A stretch of 64,000 nucleotides of DNA from an uncultured Sphingomonas sp. (GTDB lineage: Bacteria > Pseudomonadota > Alphaproteobacteria > Sphingomonadales > Sphingomonadaceae). Positions within the stretch are counted from its first letter, which is position 1; each line of letters starts with the position of its first letter. Positions 1 to 8,078 of this stretch are shown one piece after another. A program made the position numbers and the translations under genes. The DNA lies in assembly GCF_946478955.1 (NCBI RefSeq), contig NZ_CAMLDL010000001.1, positions 1 to 64,000 on the forward strand. Direction: 5' to 3'. The notes under the pieces were generated by a model. That model saw nothing but the letters and a program-made list of their open reading frames with translations. It did not search any database and was not told the DNA's origin.

Positions 1-268
1 CCGGAACAGGCCCATATGCCGCCCCTATTCGGTCTTGCACCCGGTGGGGTTTACCATGCCGCGTTCGTTGCCGCCCGCGCGGTGCGCTCTTACCGCACCC
101 TTTCGTCCTTACCGACCCGAAGATCGGCGGTCTGCTTTCTGTGGCACTTTCCCTAACCCCTCCTTGCGAAGGGACCGCCGGGCGTTACCCGGCACCGTTG
201 TTCCGTGGAGCCCGGACTTTCCTCGCCCCCTCAAAAAGAGAGGCCGCGGTCGCCCGGTCCCCTGGCGG
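1..268 (-). ncRNA. rnpB: RNase P RNA (M1 RNA), 5' part
   Basis: This is the catalytic RNA of ribonuclease P, which removes 5' leaders from precursor tRNAs. Read on the minus strand it shows the conserved bacterial type A core. The hallmarks are GAGGAAAGTCCGGGCTCC near 212-233, the GGGTTAGGGAAAGTGCCACAGA stretch near 140-165 and GGTAAGGACGAAAGGGTGCGG near 100-120. The gene reads toward base 1 and leaves the window there, so the 3' third with the P1 closing strand is missing. The 5' end is placed by a promoter immediately upstream. Short open frames across this segment are accidental. Confidence in identity is high; the exact 5' end is uncertain by a few bases. Confidence 0.95.
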
Positions 269-273
269 AAGCG

Positions 274-301
274 CATATAGCGATTGTTGCCAGGTTCACA
301 A
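274..301 (-). promoter_or_regulatory. Putative promoter of rnpB
   Basis: On the minus strand a TTGTGA -35 element (296-301) and a TATATG -10 element (274-279) are separated by 16 bases. Transcription would start near 266-268, where the RNase P RNA is expected to begin. The role is inferred from position and sequence. Confidence 0.55.
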
Positions 302-370
302 AGGGCCTAGCGAACCGCTTTTTTGGAACGGAATCTTTGAAATCAAGACAATGTCGAACGCTAAGGTCGC

Positions 371-1066
371 CTATTGCGGTCGAGGCAGCAGCAGCGCGAG
401 GAGTTTTGCCCGACATTCCCCGTCGATGATGCCGTCGATCAGATCAGGTCTGAACCGGCGCTGGAACGCTATCACCGCCTTTTGCGGGTCGGTGACTTCG
501 TAGCCGAAGCGTTCGAGGGCGAGGAGGAAACCGGCATCGGTCCAATAAGGGTCCATCAGGTCGCGGGTCGGGCTGGGCAATGCCAACCGCCGCTTGGCCA
601 ATTCCCACCAGGGGAAAAGCTCGCCGGGGTCTTCTTTGCGCGACGGCGCGATATCGCTGTGGCCGACGATGTTACCGCGGGTGATGCCGTGGCGATCCTT
701 GATGTCGCTGACCAGCCCCATGACTGCCGCAATCTGTTCGTCCGGAAAGGCGCGATAACCAAATTCATGGCCGGGATTGACGATTTCGATGCCGACGCTG
801 GCGCTGTTCACATCGGTAACACCGCGCCAATAGCTTTTGCCCGCGTGCCAGGCGCGCTTTTCCTCATCCACCATCTGTACGATCTCGCCATCTTCCCTGA
901 CGAGATAATGGGCGGACACCTTCGCCTCAGGAGACGTTAACCGGTCGAGCGCGCCATCTGCATCGGGCATGCCGGTGTAATGCAACACGATCATACTGAT
1001 CGGCAGGGTCCGATCATCAAAATTGGGTGAAGGGCGCTGCGTTACGTCCATGTCCTGTTGGCGCAT
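371..1066 (-). CDS. N-acetylmuramoyl-L-alanine amidase, AmpD/AmiD-like
   Basis: A 231-residue amidase_2-family zinc enzyme that cleaves the bond between N-acetylmuramic acid and the stem peptide. The fold's metal ligands are visible as H29 (in VLHYTG), H136 (in VGHSDIAP) and D146 (in KEDPG), and E94 lies in VGIEIVNPG. The last 60 or so residues resemble a peptidoglycan-binding helix bundle (AVIAFQRRFRPDLIDG). No signal peptide is seen, so it may act on cytoplasmic anhydro-muropeptides in recycling, as AmpD does, or be exported by another route. It lies 15 bases after cheR on the same strand, but its role looks unrelated to chemotaxis. The start could also be the ATG at 1051. Confidence 0.88.
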   Translation of the reverse strand: MRQQDMDVTQRPSPNFDDRTLPISMIVLHYTGMPDADGALDRLTSPEAKVSAHYLVREDGEIVQMVDEEKRAWHAGKSYWRGVTDVNSASVGIEIVNPGHEFGYRAFPDEQIAAVMGLVSDIKDRHGITRGNIVGHSDIAPSRKEDPGELFPWWELAKRRLALPSPTRDLMDPYWTDAGFLLALERFGYEVTDPQKAVIAFQRRFRPDLIDGIIDGECRAKLLALLLPRPQ

Positions 1067-1081
1067 GAACCGGCCGTTCGG

Positions 1082-1930
1082 TCAAGCCCCGACCGCAGAC
1101 CTTGGTGAGGTAATGTTGCGCTTGCGATACAATCCGCGTGCTTCCACGTCGGATTCAAAGCGCTCGGTCTGACCGATTACCGTTTCGCCCGCGCCTAGCA
1201 TCAGCGTGCCTTCGTCGTTCATGGCTCCGGCAATTCGTTCGAACACGAACCGTCGGCGTTCATTGTTGAGATAGAGCAGGACGTTGCGGCACAGGACGAT
1301 GTCAAAGCCGCCGCCAATCGGCGCGGATTCCAGCAGGTTATGAACCATGAAGCGAATGGGCCGCCGCAACCGTTCGTCGGCCAGCCAGCCGTCCGGCGTT
1401 TCCTGAAACCAGCGAATCATCTGGGTCACGCCAAGGCCGCGCTGAACCTCAAATTGCGAATATAGACCGGTGCGCGCGCGGTGGATTGCACCTTCGCTAA
1501 CATCGGTAGCGAGAATGTCGATCGTCCATCCGGCCCATTGCTCCGGCTTTTCCGCGAACATCATCGCGAGCGAGTAAGCTTCCTGCCCGGTCGAGCAGCC
1601 CGCCGACCATATCCGCAGCCGCCGCTCCTTCGCCCGTTGACGCGCCAGCCGCGGCAATACGGTTCGCGAGAGCAGGTCGAACGGCGCACGGTCGCGGTAA
1701 AAATAGGTTTCGTTGTTCAGCAATGCCTCGACAACGGCGGTGGCGAGGGATGGGTCTCGGCCGGTAACCAGCATGGTGATCAGCTCATCAATCGTGGGGA
1801 TCGATCGCTCCCGCAGGACCTGCGAAAGCGCGGTTTCGATCCGCCACCGGCGGCTCATCGTCAACTGCTGTCCGGTGCGCGCTTCCAGAAGGCCGGCTAG
1901 GATACGGCTGCTACTATCGCTTACTTGCAC
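1082..1930 (-). CDS. cheR: Chemotaxis protein methyltransferase CheR
   Basis: CheR transfers methyl groups from S-adenosylmethionine to glutamates on chemoreceptors, setting adaptation against CheB. The 282-residue product has the N-terminal helical CheR domain (about 1-75) and a methyltransferase domain with the SAM motif around IWSAGCSTGQEAYS and the motif DIVLCRNVLLY. I place the start at GTG 1930, which overlaps the end of cheB by 10 bases and follows a GGAGG ribosome-binding site at 4-base spacing. A longer in-frame extension to 2032 exists but lies wholly inside cheB and has no family similarity. It is the last gene of the cheA-W-Y-B-R operon. Confidence 0.93.
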   Translation of the reverse strand: MQVSDSSSRILAGLLEARTGQQLTMSRRWRIETALSQVLRERSIPTIDELITMLVTGRDPSLATAVVEALLNNETYFYRDRAPFDLLSRTVLPRLARQRAKERRLRIWSAGCSTGQEAYSLAMMFAEKPEQWAGWTIDILATDVSEGAIHRARTGLYSQFEVQRGLGVTQMIRWFQETPDGWLADERLRRPIRFMVHNLLESAPIGGGFDIVLCRNVLLYLNNERRRFVFERIAGAMNDEGTLMLGAGETVIGQTERFESDVEARGLYRKRNITSPRSAVGA

Positions 1931-3030
1931 GAAACCTCCGTCGCCCGAACGGCCACGCGCCGCGCCAGTGCTTCGGGCGGAAGCACGGCGCAGGTCAGCC
2001 CTGCCTCCGCCACCGCACGAGGCATGCCCCATACCGCCGACGAGCGCTCATCCTGAGCCATTACGGCGCCGCCAGATGCGATCAGGCGGCGGGCGCCTTC
2101 CAATCCGTCACGGCCCATACCCGTCAGAATCACGCCCAGCACCCCCGCGCCGAGGACTTCAGCAGCGGACGCCAGCATCGGATCGACCGACGGCAGGCAG
2201 CCGCTGGACACCTTCATGCCCGACAAGCGTACTACAAGACGGTCACCATAACGGTCCACGGTCAGATGCTTGTCCCCCGGTGCAATGACGATCCGGTCGG
2301 GCACCAATGTCATGCCGTCGTCCGCAACCACCGCCTCCCGTCCGGACGCTGCCGATAGCTGGCGCGCGAAGACGGACATGAAAGCAGGCGGAAGATGCTG
2401 CGTCACCAGGATAGGTACATTAATGCGTTCGGGAAGTGCGCCAAAGAAGGTCGCGAGCGCATGGATGCCGCCCGTCGACGCCCCGATGGCAAGCAGCGAC
2501 AGAGCTGAATCGACCGGACTGCGAAGGGCGACAGGCGTGCCGCCAACACGCACCGGCGGGTGCGTGGCAGCCGGACCCTGGCGCCCGAGTGCGCGGAGCC
2601 GGTCCAGCAGCACTTCCGAGAAGCGTCCGTTGAAGCGCCCCGTGCCGGGCTTTGGCAGTGTATCGGCCGCCCCAAGCGCGAGAGCGGCTACGGTTTGCTC
2701 CGCGCCTTCTTCGGCGAGCGACGATACGATCATCACCTGCGCGCCCTTGGCTGCTTCAATGATTTTCGGAATGGATTTCAGGCCGCCCTCGCCCGGCATT
2801 TCCAGGTCGAGAACGATGACGTCTACGTCAATGTGTTTCAGCGCCTCAATGGCATGTTCGGCGGTGCCGGCGACGGCGACGATGTCAAAGGCGCGATCCG
2901 CCTCGATCATGCGCGCCAGTACCGCGCGGGCAACCACCGAATCGTCGACCAGCATAAGACGAATCGGATTGCCCGATGGCGCGCCCGGACCCGATTGGCC
3001 GGTGCGGATGGAGGCGCTTGTGGCCCTCAT
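1921..3030 (-). CDS. cheB: Chemotaxis response regulator protein-glutamate methylesterase CheB
   Basis: This 369-residue protein joins a receiver domain (about 23-140, phospho-acceptor D75 in IVLDLEMPG) to a methylesterase domain (about 178-365). The catalytic triad is visible as S185 (GASTGG), H212 (TQHLPP) and D308 (MGRDGLEG). CheA phosphorylates the receiver, which activates removal of methyl groups from chemoreceptors. The gene starts 12 bases after cheY and overlaps cheR. The first 20 residues are low complexity and not conserved in the family. An ATG at 3030 follows a CGGAGCG ribosome-binding site. Confidence 0.95.
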   Translation of the reverse strand: MRATSASIRTGQSGPGAPSGNPIRLMLVDDSVVARAVLARMIEADRAFDIVAVAGTAEHAIEALKHIDVDVIVLDLEMPGEGGLKSIPKIIEAAKGAQVMIVSSLAEEGAEQTVAALALGAADTLPKPGTGRFNGRFSEVLLDRLRALGRQGPAATHPPVRVGGTPVALRSPVDSALSLLAIGASTGGIHALATFFGALPERINVPILVTQHLPPAFMSVFARQLSAASGREAVVADDGMTLVPDRIVIAPGDKHLTVDRYGDRLVVRLSGMKVSSGCLPSVDPMLASAAEVLGAGVLGVILTGMGRDGLEGARRLIASGGAVMAQDERSSAVWGMPRAVAEAGLTCAVLPPEALARRVAVRATEVSCK

Positions 3031-3042
3031 CGCTCCGGCTAC

Positions 3043-3408
3043 TTACGCGACGCCGACGAGTTGAAGCTTGATGTGAAGCGTGTCCCGATCAAACGGTTTC
3101 ATCACATATTCGTCCGCCCCTGCTTCAAGCGCAGCGCGGATATGGGCCATGTCATTTTCCGTGGTGCAGAACACGACCTTGGGCTGATCGGAATGACCCG
3201 ATTGGCGAAGCAGCTTCAGGAATTCCATGCCGCTCATCACTGGCATGTTCCAATCGAGCAGAACGACGTCTGGCATGCGGTTTTCACACCGTTCCAACGC
3301 CTCTCGGCCGTCCCCGGCCTCGTCGACCTGGAACTCAAGGGTCTCAAGGATGTGCCGCGCTACTTTGCGGATCACCTTGCTGTCATCGACGATAAGGCAG
3401 GTTTTCAT
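3043..3408 (-). CDS. cheY: Chemotaxis response regulator CheY
   Basis: A 121-residue single-domain receiver. The acidic pocket DD (8-9), phospho-acceptor D52 (LLDWNMP), the switch threonines in FCTTEN and the lysine in VMKPFD are all present. CheA phosphorylates it and it acts on the flagellar switch or as a phosphate sink. It sits between cheW and cheB in the chemotaxis operon, with 55 bases to cheW and 12 to cheB. No flagellar genes are in the window, so its output target is not visible here. Confidence 0.93.
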   Translation of the reverse strand: MKTCLIVDDSKVIRKVARHILETLEFQVDEAGDGREALERCENRMPDVVLLDWNMPVMSGMEFLKLLRQSGHSDQPKVVFCTTENDMAHIRAALEAGADEYVMKPFDRDTLHIKLQLVGVA

Positions 3409-3463
3409 GACGGTTCCTATTTTCTCCCTACTGCGGTTTTATCCGGCAAGGGTAACTAATCGC

Positions 3464-3910
3464 TTAAGCGGCTTTCACATCGGCGTTCGGGCCGACAATC
3501 AATCCTTCAAGGTCGACCAGCAACAACGGCCCCTCCTCGGTTTCGACCATGCCTAGCGCAACACGCTCCCACCCCTTATCCATGGCCGCGCGGATCGGCG
3601 CGGGTTCACTTAGCGCCTCGACGACGTCTTCAACGGCATCGACGGTCAGCGCATAATGATGACCATCGAGCTCCACGACGGCGGCCTCGTGAATTGCACC
3701 CTGCGACAGATCGGTCGTGCCCTGCTGCAGCGAACATCGGCAGTCGATGACCGTCAGCACGCGACTACGAAGGGCCGTAAGACCGGCCACATGGACGGGG
3801 GCGCGGGGCACGGGGATGAGCGATTCCAATTCGACTACGCCTTCCACTGAGGCTGCGGGAAGCGCCACACGGTCGCCGGCGATATTGACGATGAGCAATA
3901 GCGACAACAT
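3464..3910 (-). CDS. cheW: Chemotaxis coupling protein CheW
   Basis: A 148-residue CheW-domain protein that links chemoreceptors to CheA. The family pattern is seen in the N-terminal strand (LLIVNIAGDRVALP), PVHVAGLTALRSRVLTVID and a C-terminal PLLLVDLEGLI. The chosen ATG at 3910 overlaps the cheA stop as TGATG, implying translational coupling. A TTG three bases upstream (3913) is slightly better spaced from the GGGAGG ribosome-binding site and would add one residue. Only one cheW is present in this operon and no chemoreceptor gene lies in the window. Confidence 0.9.
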   Translation of the reverse strand: MLSLLLIVNIAGDRVALPAASVEGVVELESLIPVPRAPVHVAGLTALRSRVLTVIDCRCSLQQGTTDLSQGAIHEAAVVELDGHHYALTVDAVEDVVEALSEPAPIRAAMDKGWERVALGMVETEEGPLLLVDLEGLIVGPNADVKAA

Positions 3911-6249
3911 CAACGCTGCCCTCCCATTTTGAGTGCCATGAGAAGACCGGCTCGATCATAGCGATAGACGCTGCTGTGACCATCAGCGGTATCCGGGTTG
4001 CTGGCGAGGCGCAGGACTCTGCCTTCATGGACCTCGCCGCCACTGCGTCCGTCCGATACAATCGTTAGGTCGGCCGCGAGCTCATCGCTTTCCCCAATGA
4101 CCAGATAGCCCGCCGCCTCTACAATCGGGCGCAGAATATTCTGCATCCACGCATCGCCTTCGGGAAGGCGGCAAACCATGCGTTCGGCACAGCGCGCCTG
4201 ACCGCCAAGGTGGCAAGCGAATAGCCAATGGGCATCGACCATCTCGGCCGGTTCGCCATTGACCAGAACGACCCCTTCAATTTCGCCGGGAACGTCCGCA
4301 GGGATCACGTCATTGGACAACGACAAAAGGTCGCTAACCTGTCCGAAGGCGTACCCCAGCTCGCTGGTGCCGTCATTCAGGCGGAACACGCGGACCTTTT
4401 CGGCGAGTTCCATACCGCTCGGAACGCCCGCCAGCGGCAATATCGTATCGCCAAGCTGAACCCGAAGCTGACCTGCGCCAAAGCGAATGGCGCTGCTCGG
4501 CACTTCCTCAATCCGATCGACCACTGCAAGACGGATGGCCCGGCGCGCGCCGTCGAGGGAATGGAACAGCAGGATCGCGGATTCCGGTGCATCGGTTCGC
4601 GCCGCGCCTGCATCTGCAACGCGCATCGATCGTTCCATATTCTCAAGCTGAACACCGCCGACATTGGCAAGACCGGCCGGGTCGAGCAACAGGATCGGAC
4701 TGCCATCATCCGCCAGTGTTGTACCGGCATAAAGGCCCGTTCCCATGACCGCAGGCGATGCGGGTTTCACGACCAACTCCTCATGATCGTGGATATGATC
4801 AACGGCCAGCGCAAAAAGGTCAGCACCGGCGGGTCGCAGAACGATCAATGTCCGTTCCTCATCCTTCAGCGGGCTTTCCAGGCGCAATACGTCGGCAAGT
4901 GCAATTTCCGGCATCCGGCGTCCGCGAATAGTGGCGACACCGGCGCCGCCAAACTGTTCCAGCGTCACCGTTGATCCATTGACCCGAACAATCTCTTCGA
5001 TCGACGAACGCGGAATCGCGAAATGCTGTCCCTGGATCGACACGGTGAGTGCGGGGATAATGGTCAGCGTCAGCGGTACGCGCAGCGTCATGCACGTGCC
5101 CTTGCCAAGCTTGGAGTCGATTTCGACAACGCCGCCAATCTTTTCAACGTTGGACCGGACGACGTCCATACCGACGCCGCGCCCGGAAATGGCGGTCACT
5201 TCCTTCGCCGTCGACAAACCGGCTTCAAAGATCAGGGCAAGGCGTTCCGATTTGGTCAGCGACGCGGCGGCGCTGCGTTCGATGATGCTGTTGGCAATCG
5301 CCTTTTCGACCAGCTTTTCGCCGTCGATGCCGCGGCCATCGTCGACAATGTCGATCAGAATCTGATTGCCGGATTGGCGCGCTGACACCGATAGAACGCC
5401 GATTTCGCGCTTTCCGGCCTTCAATCGTTCGGCCGGTGACTCTATCCCATGGTCGACCGCATTACGAATGATATGGGTCAATGGATCACGGATCATCTCG
5501 ATCATCTCACGATCCAGTTCGACGTCACCACCGTCGATATCGACCAGTACTTGCTTGCCCAATTCCGACGACAGGTCGCGCACCATGCGGGGCAGCGCGA
5601 TGAACAGGTTTTCAATCCGCTGCATGCGCGTCCGGGTGATGGAATCGCGCATGTCGGCAATAATCGCGGACAGCCGCTCAAACGCGCCATCCACCTCGAC
5701 CTCACCCGGTGCTTCGCGGAGGCGCCGCGCCAACTCGTTGCGCGCAAGCACCATATCGCTAACGCCCGACATCACCCGGTCGAGCAGTTCCACCGACAGC
5801 CGAATGGTCCGTGGGGCCGACGATGCCGACGATTTGGCGCCATTGTCCACGACGGCAGCGACAATCGGCGTGTTGGTTTCAGCGCCCGGCGCCAGCGCGT
5901 CGATCAGGTCGGCATCATCACCGTCGGGAAGCGGATCGCCCGCTTCGATGATCGCGATCATCTCCCCGATGCGGTCAATGATCGCAAGCACGGCCGACAC
6001 CAACGCGCCGTCGGGGGCGCGGCGGCTCGCACGGCAATCGGCCAGTGCATCTTCGGCGGCGTGACTTAGTGCTTCAAGGCGCGGAAAATCGAAGAATCCG
6101 CAATTGCCCTTCACGGTGTGAACGAAGCGGAAAATACTGTCGAGACGGGCACGATCGTCGGGACTGGCTTCCCACGCGACAATCTCTCCACCCAATGCCT
6201 CGAGCATTTCGCGGCATTCGGCGACAAAATCGGCAATAAGATCGTCCAT
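3910..6249 (-). CDS. cheA: Chemotaxis histidine kinase CheA
   Basis: A 779-residue sensor kinase of the chemotaxis array. Domains in order: Hpt with phospho-site H44 (FVHTVKGN); a linker rich in small and acidic residues (about 105-145) with no recognisable P2 CheY/CheB-binding domain; the dimerisation helices (about 147-215); and the ATPase domain with N box NAVDHG (263-268), G1 DDGRGID (303-309), F box FEAGLS and G2 GRGVGMD (356-362). A CheW-like domain follows (about 390-530). After it come a second weakly CheW-like segment (about 557-680) and a final about 90 residues resembling a receiver that has lost its acidic pocket. It is the first gene of the operon, with a possible CtrA-controlled promoter upstream. 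Confidence 0.94.
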   Translation of the reverse strand: MDDLIADFVAECREMLEALGGEIVAWEASPDDRARLDSIFRFVHTVKGNCGFFDFPRLEALSHAAEDALADCRASRRAPDGALVSAVLAIIDRIGEMIAIIEAGDPLPDGDDADLIDALAPGAETNTPIVAAVVDNGAKSSASSAPRTIRLSVELLDRVMSGVSDMVLARNELARRLREAPGEVEVDGAFERLSAIIADMRDSITRTRMQRIENLFIALPRMVRDLSSELGKQVLVDIDGGDVELDREMIEMIRDPLTHIIRNAVDHGIESPAERLKAGKREIGVLSVSARQSGNQILIDIVDDGRGIDGEKLVEKAIANSIIERSAAASLTKSERLALIFEAGLSTAKEVTAISGRGVGMDVVRSNVEKIGGVVEIDSKLGKGTCMTLRVPLTLTIIPALTVSIQGQHFAIPRSSIEEIVRVNGSTVTLEQFGGAGVATIRGRRMPEIALADVLRLESPLKDEERTLIVLRPAGADLFALAVDHIHDHEELVVKPASPAVMGTGLYAGTTLADDGSPILLLDPAGLANVGGVQLENMERSMRVADAGAARTDAPESAILLFHSLDGARRAIRLAVVDRIEEVPSSAIRFGAGQLRVQLGDTILPLAGVPSGMELAEKVRVFRLNDGTSELGYAFGQVSDLLSLSNDVIPADVPGEIEGVVLVNGEPAEMVDAHWLFACHLGGQARCAERMVCRLPEGDAWMQNILRPIVEAAGYLVIGESDELAADLTIVSDGRSGGEVHEGRVLRLASNPDTADGHSSVYRYDRAGLLMALKMGGQR

Positions 6250-6265
6250 CGAACAGGGCCCCGTG

Positions 6266-6312
6266 TAACTACGCCACCCCGTAATGACGCCAAGGTGTTA
6301 ACGGCCCGTTAT
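6266..6312 (-). promoter_or_regulatory. Putative cheA promoter with CtrA-like box
   Basis: On the minus strand ATAAC-GGGCCG-TTAAC (6297-6312) matches the CtrA consensus TTAAC-N6-TTAAC at 9 of 10 positions and has the same orientation as cheA. It ends three bases upstream of a TTGGCG -35-like element (6288-6293), followed after 16 bases by TAGTTA (6266-6271). This geometry is typical of CtrA-activated promoters. The call is from sequence only. Confidence 0.5.
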
Positions 6313-6320
6313 CCTAACGA

Positions 6321-6980
6321 TCAGCTTTGCACGGGGAGCGTTACGCCGATCAGCAACACTTCATCAGCTGGATCGCTCAGCTGAATGGAACCGCCCGCCT
6401 GCTTGGCCAAACTATGCGCGAGCCAGGCGCCTGCCGCTCGCGGTTCAACCTCGCCGCCCGAATGACCCTGTGCGATTGTTTCGCGGAGTTTGGGATCGAG
6501 CAGGATACGCGGACCTTCGGCGCGGATGACCATTTCCAGCGCGCCGCCACGCTGCTCCGCGCCAATATCCAGACGCCCGCCGCGCACCAGTGCATCCCCG
6601 GCGATCATTGCGAGATTGAGCAGCAGCTTAACCGCACCCTTGGCCATCTTCGGGTCCGCGACCATCCATCCAAGCTCGATCCGCTTGTCGGCGCCGTACA
6701 GCCCTTCGACCGCCTGCCGGGCTTCTCCGGTGTCCAGTTCGTCACCGAACCCACCGCCCGCACCGAAAGCAATGCGGAAGAATTTCAGCTTGTTGGCAGT
6801 GGCCTTTGCACTGTCAGACAAAAGCTCGATACAGCGTTCCCGCATCTCCGGATCCTGTTCATCCGCCATCAGCTCGATGCCATTGTTGAGCGCACCGACC
6901 GGCGAAAGCAGGTCGTGACACAGGCGGGAGCAAAGCAGGCTTGCGAGTTCGATGGAGTCCATCACGCCTACCTGCGACAT
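6321..6980 (-). CDS. chpT: Histidine phosphotransferase ChpT
   Basis: ChpT passes phosphate from the hybrid kinase CckA to CtrA and CpdR in alphaproteobacterial cell-cycle control. The 219-residue product has the dimerisation helix with phospho-acceptor H22 in SRLCHDLLSPVGALNNG. A degenerate ATPase-like C-terminal fold (about 90-219) has lost the catalytic ATP motifs, as expected for ChpT. It reads toward the che operon, 71 bases upstream of cheA, and diverges from rluD. Its kinase partner cckA lies about 12 kb away in this window. No ctrA gene is visible here. Confidence 0.93.
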   Translation of the reverse strand: MSQVGVMDSIELASLLCSRLCHDLLSPVGALNNGIELMADEQDPEMRERCIELLSDSAKATANKLKFFRIAFGAGGGFGDELDTGEARQAVEGLYGADKRIELGWMVADPKMAKGAVKLLLNLAMIAGDALVRGGRLDIGAEQRGGALEMVIRAEGPRILLDPKLRETIAQGHSGGEVEPRAAGAWLAHSLAKQAGGSIQLSDPADEVLLIGVTLPVQS

Positions 6981-7066
6981 CAGGGCACCTGAGGCAAGTA
7001 CGCCACAGTCGGCGAATTGCGCATTTCGGCCATTGAATGCGACCTTTGCGGTCCCATATTATTGAG

Positions 7067-8020
7067 ATGTCGGGGGGACAGCAGACAATAGAAGTTGCGC
7101 TGGGCGCGGAGCAGGCCGGATGGCGGCTTGATCGGGCGCTCGCGACCGTTGTCCCGACCCTATCCCGCGAGCGATTGAAGGTGCTGACTAAGGCGGGCGC
7201 CCTGACCCGCGACGGCGTCGCGGTCCGCGACCCCGCACTCAAGGTCAAAGGCGACGAGCAGTTTAGTCTTGCCCTTCCGGAACCGGCGCCAGCACATAAT
7301 GTGCCGCAGGATATCCCCTTGTCGATTGTCTACGAAGACGAGCATCTGCTGGTCGTCGACAAGCCCGCCGGTCTGGTTGTCCATCCGGCGGCAGGGAATT
7401 TGGACGGGACGCTCGTCAATGCCCTCCTCCACCATTGCGGCGGATCGCTTAGCGGAATTGGGGGGGTGGCGCGGCCGGGGATCGTCCACCGCATCGATAA
7501 GGACACTTCGGGCCTGCTGGTGGTCGCGAAACATGATCGGGCCCATGAAGGACTGGCCAAACAATTTGCCGATCACAGCATCGACCGCCGATACCTTGCG
7601 ATCGTGTCGGACAGCCCGCGCATGGTTGAAGGGCAAGTCGACGCCTCGCTGGCTCGCTCCAGCCACGACCGGCGCAAGGTCGCGATTGTTGAGGAAGGGC
7701 GCGGCAAGCGGGCCGTGACCCATTGGAAGAAGCTGAAGGAACTAAAGGGCGCGGCGCTCGTTGAATGCCGGCTGGAAACCGGCCGGACGCATCAAGTCCG
7801 TGTCCATATGGCTTCGATTGGCCACCCGCTTGTTGGTGATCCGGTGTACGGCCGGACCCGCCGCGTACACAAACAATTGCTACGTGACCTCAAATTTCAT
7901 CGCCAGGCGTTGCACGCGGCTCACCTCGGCTTTGTCCATCCTATTACGAAAGACCGTTTGTCGTTTGACAGCGCCCTTCCGTCGGACATGCAGGAACTGT
8001 TCAGCGCACTTGGTGTATAA
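7067..8020 (+). CDS. rluD: 23S rRNA pseudouridine synthase, RluD/RluA family
   Basis: This 317-residue enzyme isomerises specific uridines in 23S rRNA. It has an N-terminal S4 RNA-binding domain (about 8-75) and a catalytic RluA-type domain with D144 in HRIDKDTSGLL. The RTHQVRVHMA motif follows near the C-terminus. I chose ATG 7067, because the S4 domain begins right after it. The ATG at 7037 would add ten residues (MRPLRSHIIE) with no family match. No strong ribosome-binding site precedes either one, so it could be leaderless. It diverges from chpT and is followed by rpoH. RluD is the best guess by length and motif, but RluA or RluC substrate specificity cannot be excluded. Confidence 0.88.
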   Translation: MSGGQQTIEVALGAEQAGWRLDRALATVVPTLSRERLKVLTKAGALTRDGVAVRDPALKVKGDEQFSLALPEPAPAHNVPQDIPLSIVYEDEHLLVVDKPAGLVVHPAAGNLDGTLVNALLHHCGGSLSGIGGVARPGIVHRIDKDTSGLLVVAKHDRAHEGLAKQFADHSIDRRYLAIVSDSPRMVEGQVDASLARSSHDRRKVAIVEEGRGKRAVTHWKKLKELKGAALVECRLETGRTHQVRVHMASIGHPLVGDPVYGRTRRVHKQLLRDLKFHRQALHAAHLGFVHPITKDRLSFDSALPSDMQELFSALGV

Positions 8021-8055
8021 GGATTAAACGGGTAAGGGCGTCAATGAAACGCCTT

Positions 8056-8067
8056 CTCCCATGGGAG
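8056..8067 (+). promoter_or_regulatory. Palindrome covering the rpoH ribosome-binding site
   Basis: CTCCCATGGGAG is a perfect 12-base palindrome. Its right arm GGGAG is the only Shine-Dalgarno-like element before the rpoH start at 8079. A small hairpin (CTCC/GGAG with CATG loop) would hide it. A role in temperature-dependent translation is an inference only. Confidence 0.35.
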
Positions 8068-8078
8068 TGAACGAAACG

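Noticed and set aside
35..503. Several short open frames across 35-503 on both strands
   Set aside because: The region is RNase P RNA and its promoter; RNA core motifs are clear and none of the frames resembles a protein.
2270..3459. Plus-strand open frames of 264 and 299 residues over cheB and cheY
   Set aside because: They are shadows of conserved cheB and cheY on the minus strand, with arginine/proline-biased composition and no ribosome-binding site.
5366..6064. Plus-strand 232-residue frame within cheA
   Set aside because: Shadow of the CheA ATPase and dimerisation region; serine/arginine-rich with no domain.
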